64,000 nucleotides of DNA from Bostrychus sinensis (GCA_020698575.1 CM036242.1:9993624-10057623), one strand, 5' to 3'. Positions 22,985 through 34,380 are shown, counted from the first letter of the stretch. The notes: generated by a model from the letters alone, not told the origin. Made by a program: numbers and translations.

Positions 22985-23727
22985 CAGTGTTGTGTAGCGT
23001 TACTTTTAAAAGTAACTTGTTACGTTATCTCTTTACTGGTCCTAAAACTAACACGTTACGTTACTGCATTACAGGTTGAAAATGCATTAGAGTACTCATA
23101 TGTTACCACCCACCCACTTTAAAAAACAATACACACAAATTGTGAAAACGCTATACGCAGCAGGCCGTTTAAAGCTTTAACGTGAACAGCATGGGGTTCA
23201 GGGTGTCTGCCCTTATCTGACAAATCGAGAGGACTTGCTGCAGACTGTATGTGGAGAGACAGAACTGCAACAGACAGAAGTTTTCTCTTCAGAGCGGAGT
23301 GGCTGTGAGCGGCTCTACGCTCCCCTCAGCACGTCTCTGTCACAGACACTGAGAGGAGAGAATGGCCTCGTATTGGGAGCAACATGCGTTTTGGGGCACG
23401 CTAAAGTGCTGATTTTTTTTTTTTTTTTTTTTTTTTTTGGAGGGGGTGTAGTTACTGCCGCATAAGGGAAAGAGTTTATAGTGAATCTTCACATACGACG
23501 CTAATGTGCCAATCATATCCACACATTCGGACATGGAGTGAGATACGCAGTGAAGAGAGGAGAGTCAGACAGGTGAGGAACAGGTGGAAGTCAGAATGGA
23601 CTGAAAATGACTTCCTCCTCCCAGAGACCAGCTCAGAGACCAGTGTCTCGTGTGAACTTTATTTCCCACATTCTCTGCCTCTAACCCCTCTGACCAGGGT
23701 TACTGGAGCAGTAACATTCCAACAAAG
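22985..23727. mobile_element. hAT-like element (CAGTGTTG..GTTACTTTTAAAAGTAAC end)
   Basis: The left end CAGTGTTGTGTAGCGTTACTTTTAAAAGTAAC followed by repeated GTTACGTTA motifs is the hallmark of a common vertebrate non-autonomous hAT-like family. A plausible right end is CAGTAACATTCCAACAAAG near 23710-23728, but I found no matching target duplication, so the right boundary is uncertain. The interior contains a T run of about 27 bases (23414-23440). Short frames at 23235-23534 cross that run and are not genes. Confidence 0.55.
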
Positions 23728-24866
23728 CCTTGTTCTCGCATCCTGTCCATTTCCGACTTGTTCCAGGAGCCAGGAGTAATGAACAATAGCAAAATACAAC
23801 AGTTCAATTTTGATATTGAACAGGACAAAGTAATGCTTTTTACAATAGACAGTTTGGATTACAAAAAACATAAATGTGGTGGATGATATTTGAGAAAACA
23901 TATTTTTTGGCATAGAAACTGCTTCCATTTAACAATATCAAAATACAAAATACACATGAAATTATTTGTAGATATTCTTAGTATAGTACACTTATACTCA
24001 AACAGGTCCTGGTTAGTTATGAAACAAGTGGCATCTGTAAAGCAGTTACTTTATTTAGGGGTAATATTAACAAACTAGGTTCTAATGCAAACTTCTAAGC
24101 ACTACATTCATCCCACAGAATGATAAATACTGCTTAGAAACCAAATCTAACCTCAACTTCTATGTTAAAAATGCTGTTTTATCCCACTTGGCCTGTTAAA
24201 TGTTTGAAATCCCCACATTTGGGCTCATATGAATTTAGAAAACAACATAAAAGAACCTCTCCTTAGAGCCAGTGCAACAAGACAACATGCCATTAGCTAT
24301 TCTTGCCTTTTTAATGCATTTTCTATTGTACTATTTAGTATTTTCAAGCAGTTTTATTGTCTCAAATAACCTTCATTAACATTCATCAGAGACAGTAATT
24401 CCCAAAACAAACAGATAAAAGGCTGTGATTGCATAAGGGCCGCTGCTTCTGTAGAGGAGGATGGCTCTTGCAGTCTTGCATCATGAATGTCTCGTGCATG
24501 GACTGGGGCTTGCCTGCGATGACATCAGCTTGCCTCAGATCTCTGTCCGTAATACTTCACATTAGCATATTAAATAGAAGAGTGTGCTGGTGTGTTAGTT
24601 TATCTGAGAGGTGGCTTGCAAAAATATACCAGTGTTTTCAGAGCACTTAGAAGGATTATAAGATGTTTATTGTTGTTTCTCAGGTAAGAAATGAGTAACG
24701 GTGTGTGTTACTGAGGTCCAGTGTATATTGGGGGCAAATAGGGAAGAGTTCTTGAGCCTCACAGCCTCTGGGAAGAAGCTGCACCTCATCCTCTGTGCTC
24801 TGAAGCTGTGGCTGAGGAAAGGGGTGTGAACAGTTCATGTGCTGGGAGGGATGGGTCTTTCACAAT
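23728..24866. other. Non-coding stretch
   Basis: No exon or repeat is resolved. The block 24425-24560 is GC-richer and repeat-free and includes ATGACATCAG; it might be regulatory, with no direct evidence. Confidence 0.35.
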
Positions 24867-25631
24867 GGAGGTTTTTTTTATTTTTTATTTATTTTATTAT
24901 TAACTTATACATTTACACATAAATAACCAAAATAAATCACAATAAAACAGCTATGACAATAAAGCAATAATGACAAACAAAACAAAAACGACAAAGGGGT
25001 AAACCATACAAATCATATACTTAAATGCTTAGAGAGTTTTTTTTTTGTTTTTTTTTCTGTTGGATTGAACATCTTGTCCCATCAAAAAGCAATATTAAAA
25101 AAGAACAACAGGTCCCCTTTAAAAAGGTCCATATATCTCATGGAGAATGTTATTGCTTTTTTATTTTCCATTTTGTTTATGAGTGATATGTATCTGTCCA
25201 TCTCAATCATGAATTCTTGTATGCGTGGCGTTTTCCTTGCCCATTTACATTTATGAATATAATATTTTGCATGGATAATAAACTGATTAAGGATATATTT
25301 AATATTTTGATGAATAGTTTTGCTGTATCCAAACATAACATCTTTTTTTTCAATTTCAATTTTATTTGATAGAGCACAATTAAAATTTTGTTCTATTTCG
25401 CACCAAAGGTAGCGCGAATATACACAATCAAAAAACAGATGGCAAATTGTTTGGTGGAATTGCAAAAAGTACAAAGTGGGTCAATATCCTTATTGAATTT
25501 ATTTAAAAAACCTCTACACGGATATATTCTATGCATTATTTTCAATGAAACTTCCCGCAGTTTATTACCCGATTTCATGATGGAGGTTGCTCTGCTCCTG
25601 CACAAGTTTGATGTGCTCCTGTTAATAGAAG
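24867..25631 (-). mobile_element. 5'-truncated L1/Tx1-type LINE, ORF2 C-terminus (broken)
   Basis: On the minus strand two overlapping frames (about 25622 to 25455, then 25462 to 25082) together read as the C-terminal part of an L1-type ORF2 protein. The first contains KLREVSLKIMHRIYPC and CTFCNS; the second contains ICHLFFDC, with WCEIEQNF and MFGYSK further on. The CxxC..HxxxxC arrangement is the C-terminal cysteine motif of L1 ORF2. A frameshift lies near 25455 between the CxxC and the HxxxxC halves. The 3' untranslated region runs down to an A-rich tail (a T-rich run on the plus strand, 24870-24902). The 5' end stops where a MITE begins at 25632. The copy cannot encode a working protein. 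Confidence 0.85.
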
Positions 25632-25931
25632 TTAAAGGTGCTATGAGCAGTATATATTTTTTATATTTCATAAAAATTACCCACGTGTCCCAAGATATGA
25701 TGTAAAATTGTTTAAATCAAATATTAGTTTTACTGATAACAAGGGTAGAGCTGATTTATTCACAATAAAAAGAAAAAAAGAAAAAACACATAATGTCCAA
25801 GTTGTTTTTGTTAACATTTTGTCCACTCAGAAAAGCGGAAAGACTGGCAACCCACTGACCACTGTTTAGATTTAGACTGCAGTACCATTTTTAAACCAGT
25901 AGAGCACAAATGCTACCTACAGTACCTTTAA
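25632..25931. mobile_element. TTAA-ended MITE, copy B
   Basis: The left end is TTAAAGGTGCTATGAG and the reverse complement of the right end is TTAAAGGTACTGTAGG, so the terminal repeats agree at about 12 of 16. The interior matches the copy at 1191-1450 over nearly its whole length. It directly abuts the truncated end of the LINE-1 remnant. It is non-coding. Confidence 0.8.
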
Positions 25932-26634
25932 TATTGCTTTTTTTTTTTTAGCAGAAGTTAGCAGCAGAGCAGTTTCCTTACCACATAATGACGGAGGAGG
26001 ACAACATACTCTCTACACACAGGGTTGCCAGCTCTCACTGACAGTTTCCAGCACAAACAGAACTTAAAACCCGCCCAACACAATGAAAAACTGTCCAAAT
26101 CACAACCACTCTAAATGTTAACACTGTTATACGCCAGAAAAAACACAAAACTTAAAAGCAGCACTAAAAAAGTTTTTGAAGAGGGTTAGTACAGTGTATC
26201 AGTAGAAAAATGTTAAGTACAGAAAAATATTAAAAAGGAAACATACAGTTAATTACAATAGGACAATAAAGAAATAAAAAATACCAGCATGAAATGGGAG
26301 CAACCAAATATGAATCACTCATTTTAAAACAAATGAACTAATATGAGTGGAAAGGACACAGCAGTTTATTGAAATGTGTATGTCTACTTTGCCATAAAAT
26401 TACTACTTTTTTGTTAGTATTTTCTCCAGAATATTTTCTAAAAACCCATCAACTGTTGTGAAAAGCAGCCCAAATTTTGAAAACCAGTCCAATGCTATTT
26501 TTTCCAGCCCAGGGTTTTAAGGTGTTGGTGAGTCTTTTTTTTTTTTTTTAACTACGCCAGTATTTAGTGTCCATGTGAAGTTTCTCAAGGTATTAAAAGG
26601 TTATTATCTTTTCTGGCTGCTCCTTTTTCTTTCA
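25932..26634. other. Non-coding stretch
   Basis: I see no gene. The phrase AGGGTTGCCAGCTCTCACTGACAG (26021-26044) and the phrases near 26440-26520 with CCAGCCCAGGG resemble parts of a fish transposon, not delimited. T runs occur near 25937 and 26536. Confidence 0.35.
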
Positions 26635-26815
26635 GAAGTTGCCATGGGTACTTTTGCAAAGGTTGGTACATCAGATACTCTTCCTGACACCCTCTCTGTT
26701 TATCTGGGCTTGGGACTGGCACATAGTGTGATTAGAAGTTTATAGGCTCCACAAGGAATCAAACCCCTGACCTTCCTGTCCGAAAGCGGGGGAAATAATC
26801 AATTTTCTAACAAGG
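26635..26815 (-). repeat. SINE-like interspersed repeat, copy 2 (minus)
   Basis: The phrase CTTCCTGACACCCTCTCTGTTTATCTGGGCTTGGGACTGGCAC is the reverse of the GCTGGTCCCAAGCC..GGATAAA..GGGTTGCGTCAGG..GGGCAT block of the repeat at 10560-10770. It continues to a degraded tRNA-like B-box region (GGAATCAAACCCCTGACC). Confidence 0.6.
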
Positions 26816-26841
26816 TGACAAACCGATTTTACAACAAATCA

Positions 26842-27334
26842 CACTGTAAAAAATATCTGTAGATTTCATAGTAAAAATCTATAAAATCTCAACAGTAAAA
26901 GACTGTAATTGATATATTGTAAATACTGTTTTGGTTACGGTAATTAACTGTAATATTAAAAATAAGGCAAAATTGTATTTTTTAGTTTTATATTTTGTAA
27001 TGTATACAGTATAGCACTGTTAAAATAATTGAGTCCTGTGTTTATTACAGTTTAACACCTTTTTAAAAGATAATAACTTTAAATTTTACAGTAAATGTTG
27101 ATTAAAATGTAAGTCACAAACTAAAATATACATTAATCTATTTTTTTGGAAGATAATAAATTGAAATTTTACAGTAAATAATAATAAAAACTCAAGTCAA
27201 AAACTGTAAAAACATCTGTGATAAAATTATACTGTAAAATGAAATAAAGACCTCTTGTAATTTTTACGGTAGAATTCTGGCAACCACAGCTGCCAATTTT
27301 TTACCGTAAAATTTACAGATTTTTTTTTACAGTG
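26842..27334. mobile_element. EnSpm/CACTA-like MITE (CACTGTAAAAAA ends)
   Basis: The element starts CACTGTAAAAAATATCTGTAGATTT and ends AAATTTACAGATTTTTTTTTACAGTG, so the terminal repeats match for about 20 bp. The interior is filled with ACTGTAAAA and TTTACAGTA motifs in both orientations. CACTG ends with a short target duplication are typical of EnSpm/CACTA elements; flanking CA dinucleotides on both sides are compatible with this. No transposase is present. Confidence 0.75.
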
Positions 27335-27389
27335 CAGTGCAATTTCAAACATTTTTTTATTTGGAAAAAAGTCATATGCTTTTGTCCCC
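27335..27389. other. Spacer
   Basis: Short AT-rich spacer between two mobile-element remnants. Confidence 0.4.
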
Positions 27390-27870
27390 CATAGATCGCT
27401 TGATGGGCAATCCCTCGCTCTATCATGTCATCCACATTATCTGCAAGACCTTCATCTAACCACTTTTCATTGTAAGTTTTGCAAAGGTTGTAAAGAATAC
27501 AAGTGTAGACGCAATTACTAAGCAGAAAAATCTGAGCTTTACTTCTTTTAACCCCTTCAGACAGCCTTCAGATGTCTAGAGGCACTCTCCACAATCATTC
27601 TTATCTGACTGCTTCAAGACTGAAGTGTGGTAAACTTCAATTCAATATGTAACATCACTAAGAGGTGGCACATTGATGTCAAGGCATTTTCTGATTCTCC
27701 AGAAACGCCACTGGATAGAAACATGTTTATTATAGTCATTTGCACGATCCTCGGCTGGTGCTAGATTACCAATCTGAGCGCCATCTCCACTTCTCCCCAA
27801 AGGCCTGGAGAGTCGCTTGAGCTCTGCATCAGATGGGGTTTAATATGTAGGTGTTTCATTAACCTGTCAG
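27390..27870 (-). pseudogene. Broken PIF/Harbinger-type transposase (C-terminal part)
   Basis: The minus strand carries pieces of a protein in two or more frames. One piece reads RMIVESASRHLK, close to the R..VE.aFG.LK block around the last catalytic acid of the DDE_Tnp_4 (Harbinger/HARBI1) nuclease. After a stop and a frame change, the next piece reads NCVYTCILYNLC, matching the position and shape of the family's 'cvLHNic' segment. It then stays open to about 27390, ending DDMIERGIAHQAIY. Upstream, about 27640-27745, a piece with YNKHVSIQWRFWRIRK is in yet another frame. Several stops and shifts make it a pseudogene. The family call rests on motif order only. Confidence 0.5.
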
Positions 27871-29085
27871 TTGCAGTCACAACTTGTTAACACAGCAGTC
27901 TGTGGATAAAACAACACCAAACAGATGGAAACAGATTAGTACTTAGCCTTTTTCTTGGTTTATTCAATTAACAGTATCTATAATGTAAAATTCTGTGTAA
28001 TTATGAGTTGTTAAGACGTTTTTATTACTGAGTTTCTGTATTAAAAGGACAAGCTGTGAAGATGAAAATAGCTTAGCAATTGCCTCAGACTTAAGTACAA
28101 TTTATAAAAATCAGTGTTCACCAGTTCATGCGATGTCTCGGCATCTAAAGGGCTTATATACATATTGCTCTGTTGCCTTCTTTTCAACAAAAACATAAAC
28201 AGATGATGGATTTAATTTTTATATTTTACCTAATAAAGAAACGGAGACATGCAGGAGGACATAGAGATAGAGAGATCCATTGGCCCATATTTCACTGGCT
28301 GACGTTAGCCGCCTAAAACATGCTAATCTGATCAACGTAACATACTATAATCTAACTGTCTCTAGTATAAAAGTATAAGTTTGATTTATCATATAGATAG
28401 AAGTCAGGCCATAAGACACACTTTTCTTTTATGGCACAGCCTCAGACTCAGACAGAAGAATGTGTTTAGAGATGTCACATCGGCCCAGTCAGTCAGTGTT
28501 TTAAAATTGTTTAATTTGCAAATAATCCCCTAAAAAAAAGTCTGAAAAGAATGAAAAAGTAGTGTTTCTGAGTGAGTGAAACGGTTTGTTTTCCCCCACG
28601 CAGACCACGCCCCCTACTATGACGCGATGCCGACTGTATCTATAGTTTAAGAGGAGATGGAGGGCAGGTAAGTGTTAGAATCTACTCCTCACATTTCACT
28701 ATTCTGATATTCTGGCCTGGTTTATGGTTAATATCTATGCAATTACTGGGCCTATGGACATAAAACAAAAGCTGGCACATTTAAATGTCTTCTCTGTCAG
28801 CACAAATAAAGTGAAATACATTTTTTACTATAGTCTCAGAGAGTGGTAATATTATTCAATCACACAGGTGTGATTGTTGTCAGTAGACACAGTAATAGGC
28901 TACAAGATTACTATAGTGGGTTGGTGGACACAAACCCTAACAAAAAATGATCTGGTTCAACTTTTGGTCCCTTACCATACATTTACACTGGTCCCTACTC
29001 TCCATTTTCAGATTTTGACATGATCAAATTCTTGAATGTGAATGCAACTTATGTGCTTCCAGAACACTGCTGATGTTGTTCAAAT
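27871..29085. other. Non-coding stretch
   Basis: No gene is resolved. A GC-rich patch at 28590-28680 (CACGCCCCCTACTATGACGCGATG) stands out from its AT-rich surroundings but has no splice donor or open frame of note. Confidence 0.35.
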
Positions 29086-29091
29086 TGGTTG

Positions 29092-29570
29092 TAGGTGTGT
29101 AAAGATAAATTTATTATATCAATGTATTGATTTATTATTCCTACAATACAACTATATCAATATGCATCACCTTGTATTGGATAGTTTTCTAGGAAGTGCA
29201 TATTGATACAAAATGTATATACATGGAAGAAAATGATAATATTGGAAATATCAATTAGAAATTTGACTGTGAAATAAAACCAGATCACTTGTTTATGTAA
29301 TTTTTGTGTTTTTGATGGGATAAAGTTATATTAAACTCTTCTCTGTGTGCTTGACATAATAAATTCTGGCTGCAATGCTAGATTTGAGAGTATATATTAA
29401 GGATTTTTGGCTGTTGCTGTATCGATTGTATCAATATAAAGGTGTTGAACTGTAATAATTCGTATCATTCTAAATCAGCCAATATTATTCTTGAATCGTA
29501 TCAAAACAATTCAAAACAATGCAATCAATGGGTGTTGTATCATTGCAAAAAACATATTGTTACAGCCCTA
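29092..29570 (-). mobile_element. hAT-like MITE, copy in minus orientation
   Basis: This 479-bp segment is related to the reverse complement of 58117-58589. The end TGTTACAGCCCTA (29558-29570) mirrors TAGGGGTGTAACA at 58117. Shared internal blocks include ATATCAATATGCAT, CTTGTATTG and ATTAGAAATTTG (inverse at 58430). The other end (TAGGTGTGTAA, 29092) is degraded. No matching target duplication was found. Confidence 0.75.
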
Positions 29571-29690
29571 CTTAAGAGCCTTTCTACAATGATGTTTTCA
29601 GCATGAGGTGATTGTTTTACTTTTGTAGCTTCAAATTAATCTTTCAATATCAGTAGGCCTGATACAAAAGTGTTTATAAGCTTTTATAAA

Positions 29691-29693
<3 letters not shown>

Positions 29694-29752
<59 letters not shown>
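29694..29752. repeat. (GT)n(AT)n(GT)n microsatellite
   Basis: GTGTGT is followed by an uninterrupted run of about 22 TA units and then GTGTGTGT. The frame through it on the minus strand encodes a Tyr-Ile run and is not coding. It is near-palindromic and likely length-variable between individuals. Confidence 0.95.
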
Positions 29753-30399
29753 AACCAGACCCTAAAATGTATGCAGGCCACTATGTGATTGTTATCTACA
29801 GTCAGTCTGCTTTGGTTTATTATTGGTTGAAACAGTACTAGGCTACATCTGGACATATTTACACTTTGAGGCGTGCATATAATTTGAGGCTTGGACATAC
29901 TGAAAATGTTCACATGACTACAGTATGTTTTAATCATAAAATCTTTAGTTGCAACAAACAATGGTAGCTAATTATTAACTTGCCTGAAATGCCTTACTAT
30001 TTTTTGTTATTTATATTTTTGGAAATGTAAATATGTTTTGTTATTATTCTTGTACGAGCAGGAAGCTAAAAATAAGTTGTTTTGATTTGTTCTATGTAAT
30101 ATAGGGGTGGGATTAAATAAGTTTTCTTCCTCCCACTCCTTTTCGAGCCTTAAAAGAAACAGTTTTCAGTGTAATTATGATTCTGTATGTACTGTATATT
30201 TGTCTTCAGTTGCTCGAAACAAATAAAGACTAGCTAATTAGAGGCTAAAGACAAATGAATTCCTTGCATTTTTTTTTATCTAAATATTTTGTTTAAATAA
30301 ATTATTTCTTGTCAGTAAATAATCATGTCGGTAATTTTTTCAAAATACGTGCAAAACCACAGATTTCATATTAAAATCACCTTCATTTCCACTGCCTCC
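29753..30399. other. Non-coding, upstream of promoter candidate
   Basis: AT-rich sequence with an A/T-run around 30270. Nothing is resolved. Confidence 0.4.
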
Positions 30400-30530
30400 T
30401 CTCGCAGCCAGTCGTAAACAAACGCCCGTCCTCAATGCGCGCTTCTGATTGGCTCACGGCTCTCCCCCAACTCTCGTCACGTCTCGCGATACTTGAAACC
30501 CCTTCCCAGTGAGAGGCAGAGGCTGGAGTT
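30400..30530 (+). promoter_or_regulatory. CpG-rich promoter candidate
   Basis: In contrast to the CpG-poor surroundings, this stretch has many CpGs within 130 bp. It carries an inverted CCAAT box (ATTGG, 30448-30452) in the typical context CTGATTGGCTCA. About 30 bp downstream is TCTCGCGATA (30482-30491), one base from the TCTCGCGAGA core-promoter element known from TATA-less housekeeping promoters. There is no TATA box. Transcription would be expected to start near 30500-30540 on the plus strand, leading into an exon with a strong splice donor at 30724. The combination is good evidence for a promoter but no transcript data are available. Confidence 0.6.
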
Positions 30531-30723
30531 TAGTCAGTCGCTGTTGTAGCTCAGAGAGGAGCAGGACGAGCCACTTCCGCGGTGCTGAGCTGCGGTCCAG
30601 CCTGGGGCAAAACCAGCCCTTCTTTTTTTCTTTCCAAACTCACGAACCGAGCCAGCCAAGACACATTTTACTGGCTTGTTTGGACTTTTTTTTTCGGCTT
30701 TGCATGAGGCATTAAACACATAG
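30531..30723 (+). other. Candidate first exon, 5' untranslated
   Basis: The region downstream of the promoter candidate stays GC-rich to about 30620 and ends in TAG|GTAAGG (intron starting 30724), a good donor. No frame joins usefully to the later exons: in the phase needed by the exon at 31113 there is a TGA about 20 bases before the donor and no ATG after it. I therefore read it as untranslated. The 30509-30715 open frame ends before the donor and has an unlikely composition. The exact 5' end is unknown. Confidence 0.45.
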
Positions 30724-31112
30724 GTAAGGCTGCTAACGGTGGCTCCCTTTTGCAGTTCAGAATGATACTCATTTGCAGGGGCTAGCTCACATTTCAATAC
30801 AGTTTATGATCAGGTAAAACACGTCTCTGCTTTAACATTTTACTTTGGCGCTGTTTACATGTGGCTGTGAGGTATAACTCTTGAATTAAATAGTTTAGGA
30901 CAACCTCTCGCTGGTCCGTGACAATGTTAAGGCTTCACAGAGCAACTTCAAAGCTCTCTGTTGACTGTCTCTGGAATGCAAACCTCTGTTAGCTTATATG
31001 CTAACGATACATCTCCTATATATATGTAAAAAAAAAAAAGAGCCTTTGACTAGTTCAAGAGCTAGCTGGCAGAGTTGGTATTGAAATAACACTACTTGAC
31101 GTTTTTCTCCAG

Positions 31113-31169
31113 ATAGTAAAGGTTATTTCGAGTCTGCTACCAGGGGAAGCCATGGTTTTGTGAATGGAG
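31113..31169 (+). other. Candidate second exon (57 nt)
   Basis: A pyrimidine-rich acceptor (GTTTTTCTCCAG, ending 31112) and a consensus donor (GAG|GTAAGT, intron from 31170) delimit 57 nt. In the phase that matches the exon at 51959, the frame is open and reads SKGYFESATRGSHGFVNG. That frame has no ATG, so it would need an unseen start exon. Alternatively an ATGGAG at 31164-31169 could be the start codon, or ATGGTTTTGTGA (31152) a minimal upstream frame. A 57-nt frame open by chance is not rare, so the exon call rests mainly on the splice sites. Confidence 0.35.
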
Positions 31170-34126
31170 GTAAGTCGGGCAACTCAACTTAAAGCAACTT
31201 GTGAATTCAGCAACAACTTTACAATGTGTTTGCAGCAAAAATCTTCAGCTTTTGTTGCTTAAGTGGTTCATTGTCATTTCTGCTTTGATAAGGGTACTTT
31301 TAAAAGCAAGTCATGTGGAGGCTGAAGTTGCTGTGAGCCATTGTGCTTGCAGTAATAATTACACGTGTAGTGACACCATCTCTGCTTTTAATTATACAGT
31401 ACTGGCCCGAGCAGTGTGGGTTGTGTCCTGAATTGTCCGCTGGAGTCTAAAATCAATCCCTGTCCTTTTTGCTGTTTGCTTTAGGTGCAATATTTAGTAT
31501 TTCTGGCTTGGGTTAGAGTAATTTTGCTGTATGTTTGATGACAGTGCAATATCCATGAGTGAAATGCAGTGATTTGACAGAAACCGATTTCCAATACTGG
31601 AGTACAATTAGCAGTATACTTATTCTTAAAGTATGTAGAAAGCTTATTCGTATTCTGATAAAGTGCATGGGAATTGTTTGTGCATAGAGCATTTAGTTTC
31701 CTTCCAGGATTCGGAAATAACTATAATTACAGCTAATGATCAAGAGTAATACATCAGCTATGTTAATTTTTTAGTATTGGTATTTATTTATTTCTTCTTC
31801 TGTATAATATAATAATTTCGAACGATTGATAATTCTGCGTGCGTTGTGTGAAATTGAGTCAAAGTTAATTCTTTTGTAGATTAGTTTACTGTCCTGAAGT
31901 CTATTAATACTTGATTAAACAAGAGGAAGTGAAAAATTATTTATAGTCTCTGTTGGAAACATTTGTGTTTTTATAGTCGCGTATGCGCAGTGGTTAAAGT
32001 GCAGCTGTCGGCAGAGGTGCTTGTCTTTCAGTGCTCATCAGTGTTATCAGGGATGCTTTTTGCAAAAATATTATTCAGTATTTATTGAAATGAATGTGTT
32101 TAGCTTTTTTTGCATAACAAATTGCCCTGACTTTACCTTGATTTTTCAAATTGCTGCTCCAATATACACATAGAAAAATAAAGCAGCTTCGTAGTACAGA
32201 AAGCCATAATTAACCCCAAAATTATCTTGGTAACTGTGTAGTTCAGCTTTGTAGTGCAGTTAAATAGTTACTCATTTGAATATTCCAGGGTAAAACAGTA
32301 CAATTTACACTTTATTTATGTCACCCTTCAGCACAAGACCTAAAAACCACCCCTTGGCTGTATATTTCATGCATTCTCTTTTTCTTTTTCTGCAACATAA
32401 ACACTTAAGCTTACAAATGCGAATAAATGTGCTCACACTCCCTGAAAAAAAAAAGCTATAAGCTATACAAAAAAACAAAACACACACACACAATATATTG
32501 TCATAATTAAGAAAAATTATATAAAGTCATATCACCCACCCCTAAGCATTGCCTGCTCAATATTAGATATGCGATATTGAATTTTGTGAGAACATTATGC
32601 CCTGCAATATTAAAATTTCTCCTCTGCCATAGTAACATTGCAATGGCCATATTTGATACTGTAATTTCAACATGTCATGTTCATATTTTATATTATGTTA
32701 ATATTTTAATGCAGTCTTAAGTGTCAACTTGAAGATTGTGTAATTCAAATGTTTTAATGTTGAGTGATATGACGTCAAATGATGCAAACTGACATTTACT
32801 TTTATATTTTTGCTCTGTATTAACTGCTATTAAATTTGACAATTTTTTGTGTCAACTAGAAATCATTTGGTTGTTTTTTATTTATTTTCTAGCCATAGAC
32901 ATAACCTTATAACTTCCTCAGCAAGGCAGATAATTTGTGCAGTAATGGTAAATGGTACACCTATTACTTGGAGCACTGCATTCCTTTGCATTCCATTTAA
33001 AGTATCTCAGGAGCTATAATAAAAGTCTTATTTCATTGTCTGACAACCGAATACCTCTTCACATTTCAGAAATAGCCAACCTAAACTGTATTTTCTCTCC
33101 ACTGTCTCCAACACTTCCAGTTAAAGTGAATTTGGCAGCGTGCAGCTGTGATTTACTGTTGATGTATGTCCTTGCAAAGCCATTTTACTCTCTTCAGCGA
33201 TGAGTGCCTTTAATCAGCACATCTGACTACACACCACAAAGCACTTAAGTGTCCCTCTGATGGACGTCTCCTTTCTTACTGTTGCAGCGTTTGGATCTTC
33301 TAAGGCTGTAATATATTTCTGTCAAATTCTGGTGAGGTGTGATCAAGACGGTTGAGCTCTTGTAGAATGTTTACCTTTGTACCACCGCTTTTGAACCTAA
33401 AATGAGTTTTGTTTTTGGAGTCACATTTCTGGATCATTTATTTTGACCCTCTGCACATGCTGTAGTTTGAGCTTTGATTATTTTACCCTGTTTTAGTACA
33501 AGTATTGACCTTGTGATCTGGAATTGGTTTGAGTTTTGAGTGTTTGAGTGTTTGAGGTTGCTCTATTTTGACTTTGGGCCACCTTAAGCTGCTGTATTTT
33601 GACTTTGGATTCTTTTTTGATGCTGATGCAATTTTGATCATCTGATGGAGTAAAGTTTAGGGTAACTTAACACACTGGATTTTAGCCATAAACAATGAAT
33701 TCTCGAAATGTCCCTTGTTGTACTGAGACTGAATTCCCTGATTGTTATGCAGGCATTTATAAGATTTTTGCTGGGCCAATCTCGACAAGCATCACTACCA
33801 CTGTGCCCTGCTAAATTCTAATCACACATTTTAGCCTTTGTGGCACCACCATCTGCTCAAGCTCTGATCTGAAAGGTGTGTGAGCACTTGTCACTGCATG
33901 GCTCGGTGTCCTCAGAGTGAAATTCATGTCAGGGCATCTGTCATTCTCTGTGTCGCTCTAATATTGAATGGGATTGTGTTTTATCAAATACTTTTCATAT
34001 CAAAAAAATATTTAATCATTTGAGGTTTTGTGTACAAGGACACTTTTTTAGATAATCATCATAATTAGGATTTAACCAAAAGGCAATGTGTATCTTTGTT
34101 CTCACATCACAGGATTGTCAATTTAT
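31170..34126 (+). other. Probable intron
   Basis: If the promoter and exons are real, this is intron. I see no further exon with both splice sites. A weakly hAT-like string (TCATATCACCCACCCCTAA, 32527-32545) may be the end of a decayed transposon. Two tandem copies of CTRTATTTTGACTTTGG lie near 33562-33607. Confidence 0.4.
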
Positions 34127-34380
34127 TAGGGCTGGGATATGCTTTTGTCAGAATAAAATACTATCATAAAACTTTACCGATATTTGTATCGCAATTTTGA
34201 TATGTTGAGATGCAACAAGTATTGCAATTCAGTATTATCAATTACTGTGACATTTAATTTTTTTTTTTTTAAACAAAGTTAACTTATACTGTAGATCTAA
34301 ATGTACAAGAAACCAAGTCATGATATTTATTAATTTTTAAATGTAATATTTATTTAAGTATTAAGGAATAGTTAAAATTT

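Noticed and set aside
30509..30715. Open frame starting in the candidate first exon
   Set aside because: It has no Kozak support worth noting, an Arg/Ser/Phe-biased composition, and ends before the donor; a small upstream frame at most.
33562..33607. Two copies of CTRTATTTTGACTTTGG
   Set aside because: A short local duplication with no other structure.
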